A stretch of DNA of 64,000 nt from Pipra filicauda (taxonomy: Eukaryota > Chordata > Aves > Passeriformes > Pipridae), in the NCBI RefSeq assembly GCF_003945595.2, contig NW_024104379.1:682001-746000 (forward strand), in the 5' to 3' direction. Made by a program: the position numbers and the translations under genes. Below are positions 1 through 9,545 of this stretch, one piece after another. Numbering within the stretch: the stretch's first letter is position 1; every line of letters starts with the position of its first letter. The notes beneath the pieces were generated by a model. That model searched no databases. It was not told where the DNA came from and was given only the letters and a program-made list of their open reading frames with translations.

Positions 1-76
1 CAGTTATGGCAGGGTGTACACAGCAGATCCTTACCATGCCCTTGCCCCTGCCGCTAGCTACGGAGTTGGCGCTGTG
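1..76 (+). CDS. RBFOX2: RBFOX2 penultimate coding exon (partial at window edge)
   Basis: After one leading base this exon reads in frame as a Tyr/Ala-rich stretch beginning SYGRVYTADPYHALAP and ending SYGVGAV, the conserved C-terminal region shared by RBFOX proteins. A GTAAGT donor follows immediately at 77 and the last codon is complete (phase 0). RBFOX2 is a nuclear RNA-binding protein whose RRM, encoded upstream of this window, recognises (U)GCAUG and directs alternative splicing, for example in muscle, neurons and epithelial-mesenchymal switching. Only this C-terminal region is present, so the RRM cannot be inspected. RBFOX1 and RBFOX3 end similarly. The choice of RBFOX2 rests on the neighbouring MB and RASD2 genes, which flank RBFOX2 in vertebrates. 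The exon may extend left of base 1. Confidence 0.92.
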
Positions 77-1179
77 GTAAGTGGGATTTTCTTTCTTGTG
101 CTGTTTCTCATTTCCAGCGTGGGGAACAGCTGTTCACTGGGTACAAGGCAATGAAACTTCACCCAGAAAGACTTTGAGGGAGGAGGTCCTTAGCTGCAGT
201 GCTGGGTTCCCAGTTGTTCTGCATTCATATGTGTGTGTGCATTAAGAAACGAACCAGGTTGTAGGAGGCCAGTTATTACTTGGTCTTGCACATCAGCTAG
301 TACAATAAAAAATGAAAATTAAAACTGACCAGAAGTGCCAGGAGCCAGAACACTGCTGGTGAATCAGTAGAACTGTATCAAAGTGATACATAGAGCAAAA
401 ATCAGCAATAGTTTGAGATTCAAGATGCCCTTTTGTGCCATTTTCCATTGTAGGAAGCAAGGGAATAAGTTGTTCTTGTGACATCTTGCAGCAAAGCTGC
501 TTCACTTGGTTCCCTCTTCCACTAGTGGAAGGATGCGGTGTCCTGCCTGCCAGCAGTAGTTATGCAAGGGTAGGAATGAGGTATGCTGGCATCAGAGACG
601 AGTGGAGCAGCTTGGTGAAAACACACGCTTGCCCATCTGCTAGCCAGCGCAGTAGCTAAGTTGTTGCAGAGGCTGGAATACAAATGTGTTCAGAGAAAAA
701 GACACCTAAAAATAGATAACTGCAGTGTAACACCTCTGTTTCAGCCTCAGCTCATCATGTGGATTCTTTTTAGGGTCAGTGAGGGAAAAGCAGGTGATTC
801 TAGGGTACCTGGTCATCATATCACCCTAAGGTGAGGTAAAGAGCATCCTAGAAGTCTTGGTGTCTGCTATCTATCTATAAAGGCAGCCTAAAAATGTAGC
901 TTGAGATTAGGACTCGTGAATCCCCTCTCTGGTACTGAGCTCCCTTCCACTAAGACTTGCCAAACTTCACCTCCAGCTTGGCTGGCCATGAGCATGTTCT
1001 CCTGAGCCACGTCTTTGGATTTGCAGACAGAGTTCTCTCTTGCTTCTTAGAGGTGCTGATGGTGGTGGGCCAGTGCCAGGACAGGTCCATTGGTCCTTCC
1101 AAAAGCATTTGGGCACTGTCCTAGATATCACTTCACAGTTCTCCTAACAGCCTTTTCTTCTCCCGTTTCATTTCTACAG
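77..1179 (+). other. RBFOX2: RBFOX2 last intron
   Basis: This 1,103-base intron has a GTAAGT donor at 77-82 and a pyrimidine-rich acceptor ending CTACAG at 1179. It joins two exons whose translations are continuous RBFOX C-terminal sequence. A perfect MEF2-type site, CTAAAAATAG, lies at 706-715. No further coding exon is supported within it. Confidence 0.9.
706..715. promoter_or_regulatory. MEF2 consensus site in RBFOX2 last intron
   Basis: CTAAAAATAG matches the MEF2 consensus YTAWWWWTAR at every position. It lies inside the last RBFOX2 intron. MEF2 factors drive muscle and neuronal transcription. A lone 10-base match is weak evidence of function. Confidence 0.3.
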
Positions 1180-1224
1180 GCGAGTTTATACCGAGGTGGC
1201 TACAGCCGATTTGCCCCCTACTGA
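1180..1224 (+). CDS. RBFOX2: RBFOX2 terminal coding exon
   Basis: Starting directly after the acceptor AG, the frame reads ASLYRGGYSRFAPY and then TGA at 1222-1224, which is the typical RBFOX C-terminus. The Arg/Tyr-rich tail ending in a PY-like motif resembles the C-terminal region of RBFOX proteins implicated in nuclear localisation and in assembly with splicing partners. It joins in phase 0 with the exon ending at 76. The full protein begins far upstream of the window. RBFOX C-terminal exons are subject to alternative splicing in vertebrates, so other isoforms may skip or replace this end. No frameshift or truncation is visible. Confidence 0.93.
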   Translation, partial: ASLYRGGYSRFAPY

Positions 1225-3863
1225 AGTGACGTGAGCCCCCTGCAAGTGGGACAGCCCCCCAAGTCATGAGGCCTGGCTATTGCAATATTTACTAGTAGAG
1301 GAACTCTATAGCAAGTTGAGGAGGAAAAACAAAAAAACAAAAGAGAAAATACTTTTTTATACCTCACTATGTTCTTTGAATATGTATTTTTTTTCCTTTA
1401 AATTTCTGCCTTTAATTCTTTTGTTCCAAAGATTGTGCTTTTTTTTTTTTTTGTCTTTTTTTTTTTTTTTAAACTGTGGTAAAAATAATGCATTTCCGTG
1501 TCTGTATGTTGGTGCATAGCTTATCCTACCAATCACGGAAAAGGCAATTAGTGATAAGGAAAGCGGTTAGAAACTGATATCATGCAATTAATCAGGAACA
1601 CGCAGACAGAGTTACTTCCCTGGTCTGGTGCTTGGTGCCTGTGAGACAGAAGGACGTGAGGGAGAAGTCTCCACCTGCCGTGTTTCTGGTCTGCAGAAGG
1701 AAGCACTCTTTGGCTGCGGCTGGGACCTAAATGCTGGTGGGAAATAGTCATTTACATTTGGAAATGGGGGAAATGCAGAGACTTTCCTCGTTCCTGCCAT
1801 CATCTGACGTGCACAGGTTTGGGACAGCTTCAGCAGTGTCAGAATTTTAGACTTCACAAGAGAAGAGTCCCTCAACCTGCTCTAAGACTTCTGCTGTTAT
1901 CTGCTGTATAGGGGACAAGACTTTGGAAGAAGTTTTTGATGAGGATGACCTTTCCCCCACACACAGAACTTTTACTAGCTGATCATTGTCCATTGCTGGT
2001 GGCTATAATTATCTTAGTTTTCATTCCTCCTTTTCAAGATCTTTCTCCCTTGCTGTCCCGTTCCTCGAGAAGTGGCAGATGCAGTGCAGGATCAGGCAGA
2101 GTACCTCTGCTGCGGACAGCAAGTGGTTAAACTTGCAGAGGTGAAGCACATGCAGCCTTGCAGAGGAAGAAATTTAGCAGAAGAGTCGAGCATGGCAGAT
2201 GCTCTGAGGCCCAGCGTGCAAGGTCTCTGCTCCTGTTCATCCTGAGCTGCTTAGGTGCTTCTGCAAGTAATCTATTGCAAACAACATGAGTAAGGTAAAA
2301 ACAGTCATGTATAAGCTACTTGAGGTGAGGGACAAGCATGTGGGTTTGTGTGGGGGAAGAGGATCTTTTATATCTAAATGTGATCCTGAAGTGGTTTTGT
2401 TTCTGGCAGAAGCAGTTTGTGCAAGCTCTGAGTTCATAGGAACTTCCTACCACAAGCTATGTCAGGCCCTTACATAGCTGCATTGGAGCCCCTGGGTTTG
2501 TTTTGCCCAGCCTCTCGTAGAAAGTTGTGCACCTGGTCTGCTGAGTCCATATAGACACTACATATTAGAAGAAGCATAGAGACTATTTAGCAGAAGGCTC
2601 CACAACTCCCAAGACCATCTCCCTTCTGCTCCCACATACATCAAATTCGCTGTGTTTCAAAGATAGCACATTTAGATGACAGTGTGAGCTGTGGTGTGAT
2701 GGGGAGTTGCTGGCTCTCCAGACCTCCCTGCTCAGCTGCTGGCTCTTGGAGTGCTCCCAGTAACCCCAGTGGTTAGAGGCAGGGCTCACCACCTGGTAGA
2801 GAGGTGCAGAACCCTAATTTTATTAGGCTGCCTCGACTCCATCAGTTGGTGCTGGGGTGAGCCACTGCCCCCAGAAGGGCGGCTTGGAGTGTGGGTTTGT
2901 TGGTGAACCCTTTCCAACTCCTGTTGTACACGTGCTTCTCCATCCACCACTGATACAGAATAGGAAACTTCCTGCATTTAACACTAAGCAACATCACCAA
3001 GTGGAGGTTCCGCTCCTGGGGAGGTGTCCTGGCCCAGCCACATGCAACCACACATGTTTTTAGCTCTTCCCCAGTGACACATGGAGCCTCTCTGTGCACA
3101 GCACCTCTAATGGGAAGAATGGGGAAGCCATTAGTTAAGCTAGAGATGCTGAAGCGATTCTATGGAGGAATAGACAGATAAAGAGGACACCAAACTGCCA
3201 GCCTGTTGGCCACTTTTTTTTCTGGTTTTATTGTTGGTTTTTTTACTTTTTTTTCCCCCAAGCCAAAGTTTGGTTTGTTGCTGTTATGACAATTTTTTTG
3301 TTGTTTGTATATAAATATTTTAGCTTGAAAATGGGGAGGGGGGGGAACAGGGTGTTGGGGCTTTCACAAAATCTAGGAAATGAGAGGGACTCGGAGTGTT
3401 TGGGGGCTTTTACTGCCTGAGTTGGGGTAGAAGAGGGAGGACTTGTGGTACAAATAGTTATTTTCAAGGGGAGCCATTTCCACTGAAGGGCAGCCGGGGT
3501 ACTTGAGGAGCTGGGATGCAGCAAAAGCCTCTACTGGACTTGTTCTACCGCTGTAAATGGAGGGCCTGAGTGAGGCCATCCCTTCCCATGCCCCCAGGCA
3601 GTTCCTCAGGCAGCAGGTCTGCAGGCTGTGGGCAGAGGAGCGCAGCTTGCAGAGCACCCCTGGGGGCGCTGCCCCCCTCCCCTCCCGCTGCCCCTCTCCT
3701 GCGTTCAGTTCAGCTGGTTCTGACTGCGGCTCCTGAAAAGCCGGGTTCTCCCTCCCTGAGTGCCCTCCCCTGCCCCGGCAGTGCTGCCTGCAATCCCCGC
3801 CTGCCACTTGGCCTCTCTGGAAGTAGGGAGGCCAGCCCCATTTCTGCCTCCGAGCAGAGTCTA

Positions 3864-4249
3864 TGCATGGCAGCTTCAGCCCGCCCGAGTATATTTTAGG
3901 AATGTGAGGGGGTTAGTGCAGAAGCACCCAACCTTTGTGGGGCTGTGGTCCCCTGATCTCCGAGTAATACCTGCTCTAAGACCATCCAGCCTGATTCCTC
4001 TTGTACCTGAGCCTGGTCTGCTCTGGTCACTCCCTGCCAGGATCCTCTGGTGTGTTAACCAGCCAGTGTCTCCATGACTCCATAGTTAGTGCTGCCAGAT
4101 CCCTGCTAAGGGAGCTTGCTGATAGCCCAGCTTCCTGCTCTCAGCAGTGAACCGCAGAGGGGACACTGGGACACTTGCATGGCTGGGGGCCAGAAGTAGC
4201 TCACTGGTTCTAGGTGTCCGGAGCACCGGACCTCCCAAAAACTTGCATG
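3864..4249 (+). promoter_or_regulatory. Cluster of three TGCATG (RBFOX-binding) motifs
   Basis: The hexamer TGCATG occurs at 3864-3869, 4176-4181 and 4244-4249 on the transcribed strand of the RBFOX2 3'UTR. One copy per roughly 4,000 bases is the random expectation on one strand. UGCAUG is the high-affinity target of RBFOX RRMs, and RBFOX proteins are known to autoregulate through their own RNAs. Use of these particular copies is inferred. Confidence 0.45.
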
Positions 4250-4579
4250 CCAGCTGGAATTTTGCAGCAAGGTTTCTCGAATGAGTGTTGTGCCATGACA
4301 GGAGAGCTCTTCAGCCTTTCTTCCCTGTTGGCGAACAACAGCTCTGGTTTCGCTCTGATGTGTTATAAACTGGCTAGAGATGCTTTCAGAGTAGCCAAGC
4401 TGTGGCTATATCCATCTTCTGAAGAAGTGAGGACAAAGCCTATATCTCCCTATGCAAAATGAATTACGTTTAATAAATTAAACTGGGCCCTGGCTTATTT
4501 GAATGATGGCAGCTAGTGCTTGCCCCTGTGATGGGTCTGCAATCACAGGTCCCTTGCAAAGCAGGGTTTGGCTTTCTGA

Positions 4580-4712
4580 GGGAAACCACACAGGCAGCAT
4601 GGCAAATAGCTTGCTGTTTGTCACCTTCTAGCCTGGTGGCATCTGGGATTCCTCTTGATGCAGAATAAAAATGTTTCTTTAAGTGTAGCTGTTTGTACTG
4701 TCTTGCAATAGG
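4580..4712 (+). repeat. Diverged direct repeat, copy A
   Basis: This segment resembles 5641-5776 in base order over most of its length. Shared landmarks are ACAGGCAGCATGGCA, CTGxxTGTxACC, AGCCTGG, TGCAGA, a TTTAAAGTG-like block, a CTGTTTG/CCTGTTTG block and TGCAATAGG/AAAATAGG at the end. Identity is perhaps 65-70% by eye. The family is not recognised; it is either an old local duplication or two copies of an unrecognised dispersed repeat. Confidence 0.5.
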
Positions 4713-5640
4713 TCTGGCCAGCACATGATGATATACTGATAAAATTTTGGTTTGAAGAGTTGATTTATTTAATGTGCTGGTCTGTATTTCATTGTGGGTA
4801 CAGTTGTGCTGGTACAAAGATGACTTCTACTGGTATAGCATATTCTCAACTGGGAATAAGTTGTATTGGTGCCCAGCACATTAGCAAACTGTTATCCCTG
4901 TCCCCATGTTTGGGAGGCTGCTCTGTTGTAGGTGGGTTAGCTTTTCTAAGAAAAGCCATGACAGGACCTGGAGGCAATGGGGAGCTCAGTATGAGCCTGC
5001 TATAGCCAGCTTTTCCCAGGTTAAGCAGTTATGTGGATCTTGTGTCATGAGTTCAGATAGACAAAGCCATGTTTAAAGATAGCTGTGGCTTGGCTGTTTC
5101 AGTGCCTGAGAGGGAGCAGACTTGCCCAGCAAGAAAGAGTGACAGCTCTGGAGTCTGAGACCTGTGTTTTGGGCAGGGCTCTGTCAGTGATCCTCAAGGG
5201 CCACCGTGGAGCAGTTGTGTTGCTACGTTAGACTTCGCTTCCCCGTCCCTAAAGTGAAGTTGAAGTTTACCCCCTGTTCTTACCTGTTTTGAGACATCTG
5301 TGGATGCGAAGTGCACAGCAAGAGCTGAGGAGGTTTTTCTGAATAGCTGGCTCAAGTGCTAGTTGTGGAATGGTTAATGAAGCCATTTCCCTGCCTGAAA
5401 AGAGACACTGGCTGCTGGGCTTTCAATTCCAGCACCCAGAGCTCCATCAGCGGGAAATACAAAGCAGAGCCTCCCAGTTCTACCCATGTTTTTCCCTAGC
5501 CCATCCCTATCTGTATCTTCCCATCCTGGCCGTGAAGATGGAGGCAAGTGGAGAACAGGTTTGGGGAGCACTTAGGAATTTAATAAAGGGAAACTCAAAC
5601 AACAGCTCTGGGGAGCGCTTTTGCTGAGTCTAGCTCCAAA

Positions 5641-5776
5641 GGGAAAGCGCACAGGCAGCATGGCAGAGGACCTGCTGCCTGTGACCCTCCAGCCTGGCAG
5701 GGTGGGGGAATGCTGTCCTTGGTGCAGAGGGGTGATTTTTAAAGTGTTTTACCTGTTTGCACTGTTTTAAAATAGG
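5641..5776 (+). repeat. Diverged direct repeat, copy B
   Basis: This is the partner of 4580-4712, in the same orientation about 1.06 kb downstream, with landmarks in the same order. AATAAA motifs lie near both copies (4664 inside A, 5582 just before B). Which copy is older cannot be read from the sequence. Confidence 0.5.
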
Positions 5777-7473
5777 AGGGGGGGGAAAACCAACATAGTG
5801 AACAAGAAAAACATCCAATGTAAACTTCTTTGTGTTTTTATTTTTGACATGCTCTTGGATAATGTCAAACATTTTGTAGTATACACCAGTGAGACTTGAT
5901 TCTTTGTTGCATAAAACACTATTTTTTGTGATGTTAATGTCTGAAAAGCCCGTTCCCTCCACCCCCACCTTACTGATTGCCCTCTCCGCCCTGCAACCCC
6001 AGTAAACTTCTCTTCCACGATGAAAACTCCAGTCAACAAGGCAAGCAGGAGTCTGATAGCAAGAGCATGAAATGGGGCCCTTTACAAGTAGGCTCTGGGG
6101 TTTATCCCTGGTATGCTTCACTCTAGCCAGGAGTTGTCAGGATAGCCCCTGTCCCTCTGCAGTGCCTGCACTGATGGCAGCCTAAATGGGTCTTGAGATG
6201 TCCAAGTCCCATCTCTGTTGCCACTGCTGACCCTGGAAGGCAACTTCTTGCCAGCGGCTGCCAGTGCTGCCAGTGGTTGTCCTCTCCAGGCTGCAGCTGG
6301 TCCAGGCTTGTGCAGGAGACAAGCTTCCCATGCTGCTTCTCAGCTCATGGTAGAGCAAGAACACATCAGCCAAAAATCTTGCCTGATTTCACCAGGAGAT
6401 CGCTGGTGTCTAAAGCCGTCCACCCAGATACTCATTTGGCTGGCAGTCAGCAAAATGCTGGTTAATCTTGGGAATGCTTTTTTATTCTTTTTTGTTGTTA
6501 TTCCGAAGTGGGTCAAGAAATCTCTTACCAGATTCCCAGTTTTCTGCTGGTGGAGGGGCTTGTTGATTCCCCACAGAGTAAATTAGAGAAATCAGGCCTC
6601 CCGCATTAGTAGTCTTCAGTTCTGGTCATGTTTTTCTATTTTTTCTGTTCACAGTATTTTGTGTGTGCTGCGTGTGTTGTAGTTTTGGCAGCTCAGTTTG
6701 GCTGCATTATCAAGTGACGAAATCATCCTCTTTTACCCCAGGGGATATGATTTGGTTTCGGTTGTTTGTTTTTTTTTTTTTAATGGGTTTTTTTTTTTGT
6801 TTGTTCGTTTGTTTTTTGAATTATTTTTTTAATATGATAAATCCTGCTTGTAAATAGCTGGAGCTAAAACCTGGGGCTGATAGCAAATGAGAACCAGGGC
6901 TATAGAGTGATACGGAGCTGGTGGAGTATTTTACTGACCTCACAGGCTGATCTACTTGAGACTTGCAGATTTTCAGTGCAAGGCTGAGACGCCGCAGCAC
7001 CTCCAATGGCAGCGACAGACTTGCCCCTTCTTGCAGTCTCCCCAGCACCTCCCATTGCCAGGTACCGCCGGGGAACAGGACGTGTCCCAGGTGGGATGCG
7101 TTCCCTTCCTCTGGATCATTTCCTAGGACGCCCAAGCCGCTTGCCCAGGGTCCCATTTCCCTGCTGACTCTGGAGAAGCAGTATCTGCATCCCAGGGCTT
7201 CGTGACAGCCTCTAACTTCCCGCCCTCCCTCGTTAAGTATCATATTGTATAGTAGCTTTCAGACCATACAGTATTCATTGGGTTATTCCTATTATTATCA
7301 AGTAGCTGGAATTGTGAAGGTTGGAGTAGTTAGATCTTTAGCTTTTATTCCTTTTTTTTGTATTACTATCCATGTGTATAAATTATTGATCATGTTGCTG
7401 GCTTTTATAAACTCTAAGCAAGGGGGGAAACCCTTCCTAACCCTTTGCAAATGGTAATGAAGCACTGTTTTTA

Positions 7474-7479
7474 AATAAA
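7474..7479 (+). terminator. RBFOX2: RBFOX2 distal poly(A) signal
   Basis: AATAAA lies within an A-rich block and is followed after about 35-45 bases by a T/GT-rich stretch around 7508-7535 that can act as a downstream element. It is the last good signal before sequence with no UTR character, so cleavage is placed near 7,495-7,505. The upstream signals at 4472, 4664 and 5582 are alternatives. Confidence 0.6.
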
Positions 7480-7500
7480 AGAGAGAAACACCAGTCTACT

Positions 7501-8101
7501 GGCTCCCATGTGTTGTCTGTTTTTCAGTGCATCTGGATGAGTTTTGCTGGTGCATCTCCCTGACAGGTAAAATGCAAAGAAGGGAAGCTGGTGTGAAGAA
7601 TAAGCTGGATCGGATCTTCTTAACGGTGATAAAGGGCAAAACCTTGGCAAGTCATGCTGGCAAAATCCCAGCCCCATCTGTTTGTACACTGAGCTCTCTG
7701 AAAATCCACATTCTTTCCCATTGCTGCTTATTAGCAGAAAAGGGCCATTTGTTTGGTATTTGATAAGGAGCTTTTTTTTTTTTTCCCCTCCTCAAGCTCA
7801 ATCACTGTTTAAACCTGTTAGTGTGGAAGGAGAGACAACTGTTTCAAATTACAGTATCGGCATTTCCTTTAATGCCTGTGTAGCCAACCTCAGTTCATCT
7901 GTGTTAGCACAGGTTTAATAGTTAACATACACAACTGGAAGCTGCTGTTACTGTGTTTGGTGTAAATTTCTTCTGGGAGTTTGGACATGTCTTTTGATCA
8001 CTGCTCCTGTTTTCCTGCTTATAGAAGGAGGATCACTGCAGACAAGCAGAAATCCATTCATATCCTACAAAGTATTTAGAGATCCTGCAGTGAAAGATGT
8101 C
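7501..8101. other. Intergenic, no gene seen
   Basis: Short chance frames only, plus a T12-like run near 7773. Nothing supports coding or RNA genes. Confidence 0.6.
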
Positions 8102-8215
8102 ATGCAAATATAGATCCATATAATCAGGTGCCTTTTCAGCTGAAATGATCCTAAAAATAACAAATAAATCCCTATGGCTAATTGGAAGTAATTATGGAAA
8201 CAATAACTGAGCAAA
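8102..8215. promoter_or_regulatory. Candidate enhancer: octamer, two E-boxes, MEF2 and homeodomain sites
   Basis: Within 59 bases lie a perfect octamer ATGCAAAT (8102-8109), two E-boxes CAGGTG (8125-8130) and CAGCTG (8137-8142), and a perfect MEF2 site CTAAAAATAA (8151-8160). TAATTG, TAATTATGG and AACAATAAC homeodomain/SOX-like sites follow by about 8,210. Closely spaced E-box plus MEF2 sites are the classic arrangement of skeletal-muscle enhancers bound by MyoD-family factors and MEF2. The cluster lies 0.6 kb past RBFOX2 and 21 kb upstream of myoglobin, so either gene could be the target. Activity is inferred from motifs only. Confidence 0.35.
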
Positions 8216-9458
8216 ATGGTACAGCTAAATATGCCTAGTACAGTTGAGGCTGGTGCAGGATTTTATTGCTTTTGGAAATACAAGGTACCAGGAACAAAAA
8301 GGGTGGGATAAGGTGTGTCTCCGGGTGGTAGGATTGTCAATTAGGATGCAGGAAGGCATGCGAGCTCCGTAAGCATTCCTTCCCAGTACTTACCAAGGAT
8401 ATGTTCCTGTCAGATGATCCTCATTTCATTCTAACAATAACTCAAGAGGATGTTCAGCAGTGACTGCTAAAATTAGATGCCTGGAAATCAGGGCTGAAAA
8501 TTGTTGAAGAAGAGCTGGTTAAGGGATTCTTCATCAGTGGAACTGGGAGTGGTCTTGAAAGGAAGGTTGGCTGTGCTGGGAGAAAGGCATTGCAGAGCTG
8601 CTTCAGAGGCAAAGCAAAGAAGCTTTAGGTCTTCCAGCCTACCTTCATTTCAAGGCAAAGCTGTAAAATGGCTGAACCTGGAATTCACTAGTAAGTCAGT
8701 AAAAGTGTTGTAATATTCAGCATTTCTCAATATGATTTATCAAAAGTAAAGCTTGTCAGAGGAAGCAGAGATTCTTTGAATGCACTGCAAGTTGGTTGAG
8801 GAAGTGAACACGGCTGATTTAATACATTCCCTTTCTATAGGCTGTAAATACTTATAATAGGTAATAGACAAATCACACAAATCACAGCTCATGGTGCTCA
8901 TTTCAAGGTGTGTAGGTAGCATCAGCTGAGAGTGACAGTACCACTGTCACATCAGGGAAGAGCTGGGAGGAAGGTTTGGTGACAACCTGGATGTGGGCTC
9001 TGGGGTTTGGTGCCAGCCCAAGGTCCACCAGCATGGTTACTGAGTGAGAATCCCTGTGCCACACGGCCATGCTTGGCAGCTGCAGGGTGGGATATAGTCA
9101 GTAAATGGTAACATTTGCTGGAAAGCATTGGGATCACCTTGAAATGATTTATGAATTCAAACTGAATTTGCAGAAGAGCTCAAGGGTGAGGTTAGTGTTA
9201 CTGCTAAGGCTGCATCTTAGGCTGGCACTGACAAGCTGCATCAGGAGATTTGACCCGAAAGCTCAGGAAGAAGCCCTGATCCCTGTGCCAGTGGCAAAGC
9301 TGACTTCTTGTCAGGATTTTGCTGCTGGACTTCTGTTGACTATACTGGCTCAGGGATGGCAGCCTGAGCACCCTTTGATAGGAGAGCTTAGCTTAGTAGC
9401 TGGTGTGGGAGGCAGAGTTATTTGCATGCCCTCTTTCCGTCTTTATACAGAAAATTGC
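8216..9458. other. Intergenic, no gene seen
   Basis: No coding, RNA or repeat signature was recognised. Open frames are short and lack recognisable domains or splice context. Confidence 0.6.
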
Positions 9459-9545
9459 AAAGCTGTAGAATAATTTGGGTTGGAAGAGATCTGTGGAGGC
9501 CATCTAGTCCTCTGTCTTGCTCAAAGGTCAGTCAGGTTCATGTAA
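9459..9545 (-). mobile_element. CR1 LINE 3'-end fragment
   Basis: The stretch reads GTAGAATAATTTGGGTTGG, then a block like AGAGATCTGTGGAGGCCATC, then TAGTCC and a TGCTCAAAGGTCAG-like block. This is the reverse complement of the conserved 3' end of avian CR1 retroposons, so CR1 sense runs on the minus strand. It is heavily 5'-truncated, as most CR1 copies are, and clearly old. The boundaries are approximate. Confidence 0.75.

Larger units (their letters stand above)
1225..7500 (+). other. RBFOX2: RBFOX2 3' untranslated region
   Basis: The sequence from the stop codon to just past the poly(A) signal at 7474 is interpreted as one long 3'UTR; long UTRs are usual for RBFOX genes. The first 300 bases and the last 300 bases are A/T-rich and look like evolutionarily constrained UTR blocks (a judgement by eye). 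Earlier AATAAA motifs at 4472, 4664 and 5582 could give shorter forms. Homopolymer T runs occur near 1439-1470 and 6770-6800. The UTR holds a TGCATG cluster, one Pumilio-type TGTAAATA at 6849-6856 and a diverged internal duplication (4580-4712 versus 5641-5776). The exact 3' end needs transcript data. Open frames in this stretch look like chance frames. Confidence 0.65.

Noticed and set aside
4472..5587. AATAAA motifs at 4472, 4664 and 5582 as the main RBFOX2 3' end
   Set aside because: Possible alternative sites, but downstream elements look weaker than at 7474, and UTR-like conserved texture continues to 7.48 kb.
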